The notes below the pieces were generated by a model. It was not told the origin of the DNA. It searched no databases and saw nothing but the letters and a program-made list of their open reading frames with translations. Position numbers and translations under genes: made by a program. Below are positions 42,283 through 50,848 of a stretch of 64,000 nucleotides of DNA, one piece after another. The stretch's first letter is position 1. Each line of letters starts with the position of its first letter. This DNA is from Clostridium thermobutyricum. Its GTDB lineage: Bacteria; Bacillota; Clostridia; Ch29. Location: assembly GCA_016841565.1 (NCBI GenBank), contig JAENYX010000009.1, positions 1-64,000 on the forward strand, read 5' to 3'.

Positions 42283-44015
42283 TACTTCACCCCCAACCTG
42301 TTCATTGCAATTGCCAAGAGGTTACTCATTACAATTTCCTCGTTTGAGGTAAGAAGGTCATTAGTTTTAATCTTTACTCTGGCATTAGCAACGTCATTAA
42401 TCATATAATTTCTATACTGCCTACTTTGCGGCATGTTCTCTAACATTACATCTATCAATTCTTCTTTGTTTTTGTCAATGTAATCAATATATTTTTCCGT
42501 ATACTTAACCCAATCATGTTTAACCTTCATAGCCTCATTATATACACCTAGCCATTCACCAGAATTGCCCTTAATTCTGTCATTCCATGCTATCTTTCCA
42601 AAATCCGCAATCGTTTTACAATCCTTAAACTTTCCCGTTCTCTTTAACCGTGGTAAAACGTCCACCAGCTTCTTTGGATATGACGGTGAAATCTCCGCTG
42701 TAATACCGGCCTGTTTGGTTAAATAGTGTGCAGAGCTTTCAGCGAACGTTTCTTCAATGTGCAGCCATTTAGCCTTATCTATTGGATAATCTGTTTTAAG
42801 TCCGTTAGCTTTTGCATGGTATGCCTCATGGAACATCGTTTTTATTTTATAAGTATCGCTTCTCATATCATCGCTCTTTAATATATATTTTTGCATATTT
42901 AAAGTCCGATTTGAAGTAATATAAAACTCACAACGTCCCATTTCGTTTATCTTTCTTATGCTAATTTGCATATGCCCAAGGTTAAGGTCTTTTAATAGCT
43001 GCTGTGCAAGGGCCCTTCTTTGGCTATTGGTTAGGTTTGTTGTTTTACCTATTCTTTCTGCAATCTTTTTGAGCCTATTATTAATTCTTATAATATCATT
43101 TCCGGTACCTACAAACCAACTATCAAGTTCCGGGTTATTACCTTCCTGCCATGCTTTGAGCTCGTCTGCTATCTGCCCTATACTTTTAGTCACCACCGGT
43201 AACATAGTGCACAATCCATTAGGGTGGTCAAGAGGTACATCATCTACCGGGAAAACCTGTCCGTGTCTGTCTCTGCATAGCTCACAAGTCCGGCCATGGA
43301 TTAACGCACTTTGCCATTCTATTCCCTCAACAAACGGGTTCATTGAAGCACTCCTTATTGTTGCCGTCTGGTATGAATGATTAATAGCCGTTCTAGCCAG
43401 CCGCATAGCATTATAATCCACTTGTTTATTCATTAACCTGGGATATACCTTACCCCATGTTGTAGGCCGTTTGGCAGGCTCCCAAACAAACCTTTCTAAA
43501 TCCTTTGCAAGGTCTATAGCTGATTTCTTCTCTGCTATGCCCTGTTTGATAACATAATCTAAATCATCCCCTAAATCGTCTGTATAGCTCCATATCCTGC
43601 TGCTCAAGCTCCGGTGGTCTTTGTATAGCTCCCCCGATATAATTGGCTCTATTACATCTGTAGGCACTTGCGAAAACATATCGGTGAAATGGTCGCCTAA
43701 ATCTATCCCTGCTTTGGCCTGGGCCCTCTTAAACAAATCCAAATCCGCCATAATACCATAATCCGCTGATTGTTTTACCCCTTGGGTAATTGTAATGTTT
43801 AACTGTTTCTGCAGCCTTGCTTTCTCTTCTTCTAGGGATTTCTTATAGTCCAATGCCCAGCGTCTTGTTAATGACCTCTTCCCAGACTGGGCAGCCTTTG
43901 CAGCAAGGTTATCAATCGTATCCTCGTATATCTTCAAAATCTCCTGTTGCTGTGCTAGTGTAAGCTTGGATACTTCCCGTCTTGCCTTCAATGCCATCTC
44001 TTTATACTGTGTCAT
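42282..44015 (-). CDS. MuF-type minor head protein with C-terminal metallopeptidase-like domain
   Basis: 577 residues. Residues 1-275 are the SPP1 gp7/Mu F-type minor head domain with its Cys/His motif GRTCELCRDRHGQVFP, PLDHPNGLC. After a linker, residues about 300-577 form an extra domain with HEAYH (396-400) and, 21 residues later, EETFAE (421-426): the zinc-binding layout of a gluzincin-type metallopeptidase. Such C-terminal additions on MuF proteins are known as polymorphic toxin-type effectors delivered with phage particles. Here this role is inferred. Confidence 0.85.
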   Translation of the reverse strand: MTQYKEMALKARREVSKLTLAQQQEILKIYEDTIDNLAAKAAQSGKRSLTRRWALDYKKSLEEEKARLQKQLNITITQGVKQSADYGIMADLDLFKRAQAKAGIDLGDHFTDMFSQVPTDVIEPIISGELYKDHRSLSSRIWSYTDDLGDDLDYVIKQGIAEKKSAIDLAKDLERFVWEPAKRPTTWGKVYPRLMNKQVDYNAMRLARTAINHSYQTATIRSASMNPFVEGIEWQSALIHGRTCELCRDRHGQVFPVDDVPLDHPNGLCTMLPVVTKSIGQIADELKAWQEGNNPELDSWFVGTGNDIIRINNRLKKIAERIGKTTNLTNSQRRALAQQLLKDLNLGHMQISIRKINEMGRCEFYITSNRTLNMQKYILKSDDMRSDTYKIKTMFHEAYHAKANGLKTDYPIDKAKWLHIEETFAESSAHYLTKQAGITAEISPSYPKKLVDVLPRLKRTGKFKDCKTIADFGKIAWNDRIKGNSGEWLGVYNEAMKVKHDWVKYTEKYIDYIDKNKEELIDVMLENMPQSRQYRNYMINDVANARVKIKTNDLLTSNEEIVMSNLLAIAMNRLGVK

Positions 44016-44025
44016 AGGCCGTCAC

Positions 44026-45456
44026 CTACTCGCTGGCACTATCAATTAGGTCTTGGGTGAAGCTATCCTGCATCATCTGCTTTTCTGCTTGTATCTGTGT
44101 AATCTCTGCATCTATGTCCTCATACTCTCCCCATTTCTTCATATATGCCTTCCTACTGCGAACCTCAGCGATAACTTCTTCCATATCAAGGCGTTTATCA
44201 TCGGCTTCGTCTTCGGGTATCGGATAATACCTATGAATTTCAAGGGTAGTTTCATATCTCGCCACCTTACGGGCTCCGTAGAGGTTGTAAGTATCCACCA
44301 TACGGAATATATAATCAACCATCTGTTCAAGAGCAGGCCCCCACTCCGTCCAGTCTTCGTCACAGGCGGCCATCAAGCTCCAATATAAGGCCTTCATGCT
44401 CTTGCCCGATTGCATAAGACCTTTTAATTGCTCTAGGCCTACATTCGGAATATCAAGGGTATCATACATATCATTCTTAATACGGTTTACCGTATCAGCA
44501 AACTTCTCTGCATAAGTAAACCTGCTTTCAAGCCTCTCTGCCTTTGCCTGCCTTTCGCCTGCCGTTGCGTCTGTTTGCAGGTCAATAAGTGCCCCAGGTG
44601 CTATCTTTATGTTTTTAATACTATTTTCATCGGCATCGGTAATTACGTCCTGTCCAAACATCTGGAAGCGTAATGCATCAATATCATCACTGGTTAATCG
44701 GTTATAAGCATTCTGATTACTCCATAGCTGTTCCACGTCACTCTTGCCCTCGGTCTCGCCGGTAAGTCCTCCGTTCTGGATAACGATTATTGGTATAAAA
44801 TCAAGGCCGGTGTCGTAATCTTCATAAAGCACCTCTACCGGCTCACCCCTGCCGTTGTAAATGCTTTCATTAAGGACGCACTTACCGTTAATCACTTCCC
44901 ATGCCTGTTTCTTTATCCTCTGTTTATTGATGTCTGTTTCATCATTTATCGCATATAAAAAAATAACCTTCTCTAAAAGGTCAATATCGTCCTCATTGGA
45001 TTGTGGGAAGAATTCCTGTGCCGGGCTAAAGATTATTTTCAGTCCCTCATCCCGGTTAGCCCATAGCTTAATTGCTATCCTGCCACCAATACTGCAGTCC
45101 TTTCTTGCTTTCAGGAGCTTTGCATAGAACTTGTTTTCGGTAAGTATTTTCTCCAGCAGTGCTTCTTTTTCTGCGGCCTGGTCTTGGTATATTGTACTAT
45201 TCTTATTATCGGGTTGTACTGGCCGTATATCAAAGTACGGCGGATTACCGAACATAAACCTTGAACGGAAGTCTATTAGCTTCTTGATTATATTTGTTAT
45301 CTTTCGTGATGGGGTATAGTCAAGCCCGCTTGGTATCTTCCATTTCTGCTGGCCCTCGTATATCGCATACCATGTATTTATCTGCTTCACCTTTTCTAAT
45401 AAATCACCATACAAGCCTGCTATTTCGGCTTTGAGCAAAGAATTATAGTCTATCAT
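44026..45456 (-). CDS. Portal protein (SPP1 gp6-like)
   Basis: 476 residues. WYAIYEGQQKWKIPSGLDYT, then PSRKITNIIKKLIDFRSRFM and MFGNPPYFDI near the N-terminus, the known start of SPP1-type portals, and a long acidic C-terminal helix. It forms the ring through which DNA enters and leaves the head. Overlaps the large terminase by 4 bases. Confidence 0.93.
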   Translation of the reverse strand: MIDYNSLLKAEIAGLYGDLLEKVKQINTWYAIYEGQQKWKIPSGLDYTPSRKITNIIKKLIDFRSRFMFGNPPYFDIRPVQPDNKNSTIYQDQAAEKEALLEKILTENKFYAKLLKARKDCSIGGRIAIKLWANRDEGLKIIFSPAQEFFPQSNEDDIDLLEKVIFLYAINDETDINKQRIKKQAWEVINGKCVLNESIYNGRGEPVEVLYEDYDTGLDFIPIIVIQNGGLTGETEGKSDVEQLWSNQNAYNRLTSDDIDALRFQMFGQDVITDADENSIKNIKIAPGALIDLQTDATAGERQAKAERLESRFTYAEKFADTVNRIKNDMYDTLDIPNVGLEQLKGLMQSGKSMKALYWSLMAACDEDWTEWGPALEQMVDYIFRMVDTYNLYGARKVARYETTLEIHRYYPIPEDEADDKRLDMEEVIAEVRSRKAYMKKWGEYEDIDAEITQIQAEKQMMQDSFTQDLIDSASE

Positions 45457-46721
45457 ACCCTTGCCCCCTTCCCACTGTAATTCTTTGTCCTGCGCTCAAT
45501 AAACTCGTCCTCATACGCATATCTTAAAGCATCTATGAGGTGGTTATCCTTGTCTACCGGTACCGGCAGCACGTTCCCATTTTTATCTTCCTTCCACTTA
45601 TATTTCATGAACTCGTTTTTATGGTTCTGGCATTTCACATCAATAATAATCGTCTGCTGCTGTAACCACTGAATGCCAAAGTTTACGCTGTCCGGGCCTT
45701 TTTTAGCACCAATAGCATTTACCCCATACTGCCTTAATTCCTTTATACTCTTAGGCTCTGCACTATCGCATACTAACAACTGGCCCCTTATAATCTTTGT
45801 AACCTCGTCCGCCAATACATCATTGGTCAGCTCTGTCATATACAATTCATCGAGAATATAAATCGTCTTTTTCTTTCTGTCATAATGCGTATGCGTCAAG
45901 CCTGCCGGGTCTGCCGCATAGCCAAAGTCCAGGCCGTTCCTATGTTTATCGGCAATAGGTTTAAGCCATGACAAATCCTCCACTTTCCAGTTCTTAAATA
46001 TAACGGCTCCCAATATGCCCCAGTTCCCCAGGGTGTAAACCTGATAATAATACTGGTCGGTCTCGTTCTCTAATGCGTCTATATCCTGCTGGGTGAGGAA
46101 CCTATTATCCTTGTAGGTGGTTTTGAGGATAGACAACCCCTCATCCCTATACTCGGTCTTATCATCCTCCCATACATCGGAGAAAAACTCGTCATAAATC
46201 CAATGGTCTTTCAATATCGGGTTAAACGACATTGTAACCCGCTTTGTCAGCCTTGACCTTCCCCGAAGCCGTTTTGTTAATTGTTTATATGCGTTATACT
46301 CAATCTCTGTGGCTTCCTCCACCCAAATATCAGTTATTACGCCCTTTGCCGGTGTTATGGATTTTATCTTCTCTGGGTCGTCAAGGCCACAGAATAATAT
46401 CTGATAACCGTTAACACAGGTTATAGTCATTTCAGACTTCAAGACAGTAAAAAAGCTATCCAGTTTCATATCACTGATAGCCTTTACGATCTCGTTATAA
46501 ACCGAGCCCCTTATAGTCTTTGCAACATTTCTAACTACTAAATAGTTCCTGCCACCTTTCATTAAATCCAATACTGTCCGCTGTGCTAAAAATACTGACT
46601 TCCCGGAAGATGAACCGCCGTAGTATATCTGTGTCGGCGTATTGTCTTTTAGATACGGAATATAAGCCTTATTAAATACTTTACTGCTTACTTTTAGCTT
46701 AACCTTCCTCGTCATCTTCAT
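45453..46721 (-). CDS. Terminase large subunit (PBSX/XtmB-like)
   Basis: About 422 residues. ATPase P-loop variant YYGGSSSGKSVF, Walker B-type ITDIWVEEATEIEY, and the nuclease domain with NGLDFGYAADPAG and LLVCDSAEPKSIKEL. PBSX family terminases package DNA from pac or cos sites. A TTG start three bases upstream is also possible; it overlaps the small subunit by about 25 bases. Confidence 0.93.
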   Translation of the reverse strand: MKMTRKVKLKVSSKVFNKAYIPYLKDNTPTQIYYGGSSSGKSVFLAQRTVLDLMKGGRNYLVVRNVAKTIRGSVYNEIVKAISDMKLDSFFTVLKSEMTITCVNGYQILFCGLDDPEKIKSITPAKGVITDIWVEEATEIEYNAYKQLTKRLRGRSRLTKRVTMSFNPILKDHWIYDEFFSDVWEDDKTEYRDEGLSILKTTYKDNRFLTQQDIDALENETDQYYYQVYTLGNWGILGAVIFKNWKVEDLSWLKPIADKHRNGLDFGYAADPAGLTHTHYDRKKKTIYILDELYMTELTNDVLADEVTKIIRGQLLVCDSAEPKSIKELRQYGVNAIGAKKGPDSVNFGIQWLQQQTIIIDVKCQNHKNEFMKYKWKEDKNGNVLPVPVDKDNHLIDALRYAYEDEFIERRTKNYSGKGARV

Positions 46722-47085
46722 CAACTACCGTTATTTCTACTTCTATTTCCCCGCTGTGTTTCATGTCTACATCAAATTTACGCTTACCCCACCTATCGGG
46801 ATAGCGGCGTTCTAAAAAGTCTCTGATAGCTCTATAGTCTTCCGGCATATGCTGTTGCCATTGGGCCACCATTCTAACTTCTGCTTGGTACTCCGCATGC
46901 GTAATAGCCTCGAAAAACTCCCTATATTTCCCACTCTTTGCCTTTTCGCCTTTTTGCATCCATTTGCGAAAGGTAGAATAGTGAATACCAGCAAAACCAC
47001 AGGCAGCTTCATAATAATTGCCTGCCTTAATTGCTTTTACTAGTCTTTTCTGTACTTCCGGGGTTAATTTGCTTGGCCTTGCCAT
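46699..47085 (-). CDS. Terminase small subunit
   Basis: 128 residues. Helix-turn-helix pattern AIKAGNYYEAACGFAGIHYS and FRKWMQKGEKAKSGKYREFF, then WQQHMPEDYRAIRDFLERRY and an acidic tail. It binds the packaging start site and recruits the large subunit. Confidence 0.9.
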   Translation of the reverse strand: MARPSKLTPEVQKRLVKAIKAGNYYEAACGFAGIHYSTFRKWMQKGEKAKSGKYREFFEAITHAEYQAEVRMVAQWQQHMPEDYRAIRDFLERRYPDRWGKRKFDVDMKHSGEIEVEITVVDEDDEEG

Positions 47086-47104
47086 GTTACCACCGCCTTA
47101 TCTA

Positions 47105-47178
47105 TGGAGCGTTAGGGTCGGAATTGAACCGCCACCTTCTGCATGGTTGCAGCTATGCTATCATTACACCACTAACGC
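47105..47178 (-). tRNA. tRNA-like gene with atypical six-base anticodon loop
   Basis: GCGTTAG/CTAACGC acceptor with encoded CCA, a D-arm (GTGT/GCAT with G-U pairs) and a T-arm (GGCGG-TTCAATT-CCGAC) give a cloverleaf of 74 bases. The anticodon arm CTGC-AACCAT-GCAG has only six loop bases and no T at position 33. By flanks it resembles phage tRNA-Gly, with one base lost. It may be a decayed tRNA or have a non-translational use. Confidence 0.55.
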
Positions 47179-47184
47179 ACATTA

Positions 47185-47787
47185 TTATTCCTTTGGATAG
47201 GGCTGTCTTAAACGCTCAACCTTTTTCCGCATTTTCTTATTCAACGGAAATAAATACTTATGCTTCCCTTTGGTTATAGTCTGGGTAGCGTTTTTGTCTA
47301 TGTTCGCCCTTATCCATTCCAATGATACCTTCCAGCCTTTTGCCCCTACGCTTCTTGGGTGCATCCTCTTTCCCTTAACCACAAAATCTGTCTTTGCTCC
47401 CTCATTCATCTTGCCTACATAAATCCAATTGGTAGCTTGATAAATTATACCGGTATGTCCTTGGTCAACATCGGCATAGCTTACTATCATATCAACCATA
47501 GGGCAGAACTTTTTTATCATCTTTAAGCTCGCAGCAACACACTCACTTGTTGTTTTCTGTTTTCCATTAAGGGCCACTCTCACCAGTTCCAAAACCTGTC
47601 CGGGCCATTTATCATAAATAGCTGCTATATGCGGATTAGCCCCATATCCGTAAACTATAACACCGCACCATTCCTCTCCCTCATATACATTGAACGCCAC
47701 AGTCCCCACCGGTATCCTTTTGGCATAATGAAAGTTCAAACAAGTATATTTTACAGCATCACTATTCGCAAGGGTTAATTCCACCAT
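47185..47787 (-). CDS. Mom-like DNA adenine modification protein
   Basis: 200 residues related to the Mom family (GNAT-like fold) that adds a carbamoylmethyl-type group to adenines in phage DNA. Seen motifs: LNFHYAKRIPVGTVAFNVYE, VLELVRVALNG and IVSYADVDQGHTGIIYQATN followed by WIYVG, the most conserved block of the family. This would protect phage DNA from host restriction. It overlaps the ParB-like gene by one base. Confidence 0.85.
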   Translation of the reverse strand: MVELTLANSDAVKYTCLNFHYAKRIPVGTVAFNVYEGEEWCGVIVYGYGANPHIAAIYDKWPGQVLELVRVALNGKQKTTSECVAASLKMIKKFCPMVDMIVSYADVDQGHTGIIYQATNWIYVGKMNEGAKTDFVVKGKRMHPRSVGAKGWKVSLEWIRANIDKNATQTITKGKHKYLFPLNKKMRKKVERLRQPYPKE

Positions 47788-48341
47788 TACAATTCGCCAC
47801 CCAAAATAGATACCCGTACATTTTTATATCTTTCTTCTAATAGCTCTCGTAAGTCGTCCTCCATCCTGCGGAAGTCCTGCTCATACTCAAAGACAACTTT
47901 CATGGTCGGTGGGTTTTCCTTTTCCTCCTTCTCTTTGTACCCGATATCCTCAAAATTCAGTTCGTTTATTTCATCCATATCAAGGCCAGTTATTTCTAGG
48001 TCTACCCCTTCAAGCTCTATTTCGGCTACTAATTCTCTTAACAACTCCATGTCCCAGTCAGTCTCGTCCTGCAACCTGTTGTCAAGAATTAAATATGCTT
48101 CTGCTTTTGCACCTTTTAGAGGCAAATAAATAACAGGCACTTCTTTAATGCCTGCCTTCTTTGCTGCTTTTAACCTTGCGTGGCCTGCTAATATATACCC
48201 ATCTGCCGAAACAAGTATTGGATTAGTCCAGCCAAACTCTTTTATGCTTCGCACCAATTTATCTATCGCACTATCAGGATGAATGCGTGGGTTTTTGGGG
48301 TGCATTTTTAAATCTTTTATATTAACCGTTTCAACTTTCAT
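47787..48341 (-). CDS. ParB N-terminal-domain protein
   Basis: 184 residues. NIKDLKMHPKNPRIHPDSAI, DGYILAGHARLKAAKKAGI and VPVIYLPL are the ParB/Srx-like nuclease domain. The C-terminal half is acidic and helical. ParB-like proteins often accompany Mom-like or terminase genes in phages, with a presumed role in DNA modification or packaging. Confidence 0.85.
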   Translation of the reverse strand: MKVETVNIKDLKMHPKNPRIHPDSAIDKLVRSIKEFGWTNPILVSADGYILAGHARLKAAKKAGIKEVPVIYLPLKGAKAEAYLILDNRLQDETDWDMELLRELVAEIELEGVDLEITGLDMDEINELNFEDIGYKEKEEKENPPTMKVVFEYEQDFRRMEDDLRELLEERYKNVRVSILGGEL

Positions 48342-48361
48342 GCTCTATTCCCCCAGTAAAT

Positions 48362-48421
48362 GCAAATACCGCCCGAAGGCGGTTTTGTTTTGCGATATTC
48401 TTCTATGATACCATTATACAT
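48362..48421. promoter_or_regulatory. Hairpin and conserved leader sequence upstream of the ParB gene
   Basis: ACCGCCCGAAGGCGGTTTTGTTTT (48368-48391) is a hairpin with a T-run on the plus strand. The block ATGATACCATTATACATC (48404-48421) recurs with one change at 48827-48844, in front of another gene in this row. On the minus strand the first copy contains TATAAT. Probably promoter elements. Confidence 0.5.
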
Positions 48422-48477
48422 CATAAAGTACTCTCAATCCTGCCAACTTTCTGCCAAAGTAAATACAACGCATATCA

Positions 48478-48499
48478 AAAAAAGAGCCCGGAGGCTCAT
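48478..48499 (-). terminator. Terminator of cassette gene 1
   Basis: Minus strand GAGCC-TCC-GGCTC with TTTTTTT. One of three terminators with the same GAGCC/GGCTC core at 48478, 48852 and 49900. Confidence 0.85.
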
Positions 48500-48509
48500 T
48501 TGGTAAAGG

Positions 48510-48758
48510 TCATTTATTTATACCGCCCATACGACCAACGTAAGGAAGGTTTTTTCTTTCGTCTTCTAATATTATTGTTATGCTATATCCATCCTTGGTA
48601 TCTTCAAATATTTTATCTTTAATATTAAAATATTTGCCTTCAGAGCCCATTCTATTTGACATCATTAATCCTATTAATTCACATTGAGATAATTCCATAT
48701 CTTTCGTATCTTCATCAAAACCAACAGGATAGCTGACTGATACCTGTATCTTATTCAT
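48510..48758 (-). CDS. Hypothetical cassette protein 1
   Basis: 82 residues: MNKIQVSVSYPVGFDEDTKD, then LIGLMMSNRMGSEGKYFNIK. Strand-helix-strand character, no family recognised. Single-gene unit with its own leader (48759-48812) and terminator. Confidence 0.7.
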   Translation of the reverse strand: MNKIQVSVSYPVGFDEDTKDMELSQCELIGLMMSNRMGSEGKYFNIKDKIFEDTKDGYSITIILEDERKNLPYVGRMGGINK

Positions 48759-48812
48759 AAGTATTCACCCCCTTTCATCTACTCTATTCGGCACACAGAA
48801 GTTTCTTCCTGT
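48759..48812 (-). promoter_or_regulatory. Shared leader, copy 1
   Basis: Minus strand: hairpin CAGGAAG-AAA-CTTCTGTG, then TGCCGAATAGAGTAGATGAAAGGGGGT and ATG. The part GCCGAATARAGTA recurs before the genes starting at 49191, 49765 and 50769. Confidence 0.6.
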
Positions 48813-48851
48813 CTACAAGGTTTCTTATGATACCATGATACATCTCTTGGA

Positions 48852-48871
48852 AAAAGAGCCCGAAGGCTCTT
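48852..48871 (-). terminator. Terminator of cassette gene 2
   Basis: Minus strand GAGCC-TTC-GGGCTC with TTTTTCC. Confidence 0.85.
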
Positions 48872-48873
48872 GA

Positions 48874-49191
48874 TTATTCTATTGAAAACCCATGCTGCTT
48901 AAATATTTTAGCTGCATATTGTTGTCCCGCTGTTGACTTCATTTTTCCCCATGTTTCAAAGCTAGTATGCTCTTTAACAACACTGTTTAGCTCATCTTCG
49001 GTAATATCTTCAAATTTTTTATTGCCATAACCTGTCTTTTCTAATAAATCTTCAATAGTTGCTACTGTTGTATATTTTTCCATAAATTCAGCATCAAACA
49101 ATTCTGTAATTGGTACTTCACCATTAATATCTTCAGTAGCTTTTTCTATCTTCTTCTTAAAATCATTAGATTTACTTATATATTCCACCAT
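48874..49191 (-). CDS. Hypothetical cassette protein 2
   Basis: 105 residues, acidic and helical: MVEYISKSNDFKKKIEKATE, then VATIEDLLEKTGYGNKKFED and SFETWGKMKSTAGQQYAAKI. No domain recognised. Single-gene unit with GGAGGGTAGAAAA before ATG. Confidence 0.7.
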   Translation of the reverse strand: MVEYISKSNDFKKKIEKATEDINGEVPITELFDAEFMEKYTTVATIEDLLEKTGYGNKKFEDITEDELNSVVKEHTSFETWGKMKSTAGQQYAAKIFKQHGFSIE

Positions 49192-49252
49192 TTTTCTACC
49201 CTCCTTTCGACTATTCTATTTGACATAGAGCTGGGTATTTTTAATCATCTTT

Positions 49253-49765
49253 TTATTGTTTTTTTTCAACGTCTTTTCTAATATCTTCAAAGTTAACGAA
49301 ATGCATTCCTGCAATATCTCTTAATTCCTTAGCAATGAACTTGGGTGTCGACATAACTAGAAATCTCTTACCCCGAGCTCGGAGTAACTGTAGCGGCCTT
49401 TCAAAATCTCCATCACCACTAATTAAAACTGCTAAATCATAATGTTCTATTGTATTAAACATATCAAGTACAATTTCTACATCTAGATTTGCTTTTTGAG
49501 TTGTTTTGCCATCATCCATAAATATAGTCTTTAGATCTTTTGTTACCAATGAATATCCAATATGTACTAGGACTTTCAAATATTTTTCTTGACGTCCTTC
49601 AGGTGGAATACCTTTTCCAACATAATAAAAAGCATCAATTATTTTTCCTTTTTCTCTGATATAATCGAGTAATTTTTGCGCATCTATCCACCATTTTAAA
49701 TCATTTTTTTGCATGTAAAAATAGTTTGCACCATCAATAAATATTGATATTTTTATTGCAATCAC
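49253..49765 (-). CDS. NYN-domain (LabA-like PIN-fold) nuclease
   Basis: 170 residues. ISIFIDGANYFYMQK has the first Asp, ANLDVEIVLDMFNTI the second, and AVLISGDGDFERPLQLLRAR the SGDGDF core typical of NYN/LabA proteins; KFIAKELRDIAGMHFVNFED closes the domain. NYN proteins are metal-dependent RNases. In a phage it may act on host RNA or against other phages. Third gene of the cassette row. Confidence 0.9.
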   Translation of the reverse strand: MIAIKISIFIDGANYFYMQKNDLKWWIDAQKLLDYIREKGKIIDAFYYVGKGIPPEGRQEKYLKVLVHIGYSLVTKDLKTIFMDDGKTTQKANLDVEIVLDMFNTIEHYDLAVLISGDGDFERPLQLLRARGKRFLVMSTPKFIAKELRDIAGMHFVNFEDIRKDVEKKQ

Positions 49766-49822
49766 CCCCCTTTTTTACATTATTCGGTAACAAGAAAGCT
49801 TTTCCTCTAAATTAAAACCGAC
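49766..49822 (-). promoter_or_regulatory. Shared leader, copy 3
   Basis: Minus strand CGGTTTTAATTTAGAGGAAAAGCTTTCTTGTTACCGAATAATG, aligning over its whole length with the leader at 50770-50836. Contains a hairpin (AGGAAA/TTTCTT) and ends in the ribosome binding site. Confidence 0.65.
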
Positions 49823-49899
49823 ATATTCTGCAACACAAATCGTCCTTTCTAATAGTCACTACTAAATTTCATTATTGGATATTACTCATTTTTATAATA

Positions 49900-49925
49900 T
49901 AAAAAAAAAGAGCCCATAAGGCTCT
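49900..49925 (-). terminator. Terminator of cassette gene 4
   Basis: Minus strand GAGAGCC-TTAT-GGGCTC with a run of nine T. Confidence 0.85.
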
Positions 49926-49948
49926 CAAATAAATTCTTACCTCAACTT

Positions 49949-50125
49949 TTATCCAAATCGTGCGGTACTATTGTCTTTTATGTATTCTTCTATTTTTTTG
50001 TTATTCTCAGCGATTACTGTAGCAATGGCCTCTCTTAATGCTTTTGCCGAAGACTTCTTCCCATCTTCAACGCCTGCTTCAATTAATATTCTATCAACTT
50101 GGGCTTTAGTAAGTCCTAATGACAT
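49949..50125 (-). CDS. Hypothetical cassette protein 4 (58 residues)
   Basis: MSLGLTKAQVDRILIEAGVE, then DGKKSSAKALREAIATVIAE and NNKKIEEYIKDNSTARFG. ATG 50125 has AAAGGGGGT upstream. Helical; the first 30 residues look like a small DNA- or protein-binding three-helix unit. No family recognised. Confidence 0.7.
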   Translation of the reverse strand: MSLGLTKAQVDRILIEAGVEDGKKSSAKALREAIATVIAENNKKIEEYIKDNSTARFG

Positions 50126-50259
50126 ATTATTTTTACCCCCTTTCTGCTAACATCGTTCTATATAAGAAAATAACTTCCGCCTTAGAAATCCCCATACTAG
50201 ACTAAATACTTAGAGCTATTATATACTTTATACACAAACAAAAAAGAAATTGAAAATCT

Positions 50260-50769
50260 TTATTGGGCTTTAGCCAATATGTATCCGATTATACCGCCAA
50301 TGATAACTTTTATAATATCCCAGATAATAGCATTAAATTTGTTAGATCTCTCTTCCTTAATAGACTGTATATAACTATCAATAAAAATATCTGCTTCGTT
50401 CAAAACGCTTTTTTCTAAATCAGTTAATTTGTTTTTAATCACTTCTCTTGGATGTAGTCTCGGTTCCCACCTGTGGCAACATTCATTATAAAGAGCTTGA
50501 CGACGTTCATTTGAGAATTGTTTCAGAGAACTTCTTATCTCTTCCCATTCCGTAATACTCGGTTTCAATGTAGCAATTTTTTTAAGCAGTTCTATCATCC
50601 CATTCATAAGAGATTTCATGCCAGTATCAATAAAAGTTTCTATTGCTATTCCACTCAATAAAATCCCTCTTCTATTCATATCCTCCATTTGTTTTTCTGT
50701 ATCCTTTTTTATGGAAGCTATAATTGCCGGTAAAGATTCATTAAATTTTATAAAAATCGATTTGCTCAT
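50260..50769 (-). CDS. Hypothetical cassette protein 5, membrane-anchored
   Basis: 169 residues. A mostly helical soluble part (KKDTEKQMEDMNRRGILLSG, HRWEPRLHPREVIKNKLTDL) ends in one hydrophobic segment IWDIIKVIIGGIIGYILAKA, so it is a tail-anchored membrane protein. Superinfection exclusion or abortive infection would fit, but there is no direct evidence. Confidence 0.7.
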   Translation of the reverse strand: MSKSIFIKFNESLPAIIASIKKDTEKQMEDMNRRGILLSGIAIETFIDTGMKSLMNGMIELLKKIATLKPSITEWEEIRSSLKQFSNERRQALYNECCHRWEPRLHPREVIKNKLTDLEKSVLNEADIFIDSYIQSIKEERSNKFNAIIWDIIKVIIGGIIGYILAKAQ

Positions 50770-50836
50770 AAGACCATCTCCCTTTCACTTACTTTATTCG
50801 GCAAAAGGAAGCTTTTTCCTTCAATATAAAACCGTG
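50770..50836 (-). promoter_or_regulatory. Shared leader, copy 5
   Basis: Minus strand CGGTTTTATATTGAAGGAAAAAGCTTCCTTTTGCCGAATAAAG then GTGAAAGGGAG and ATG. Contains a perfect hairpin AAGGAA-AAAGC-TTCCTT within an outer CGG/CCG pair. Confidence 0.65.
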
Positions 50837-50848
50837 TTTTAACAATTT

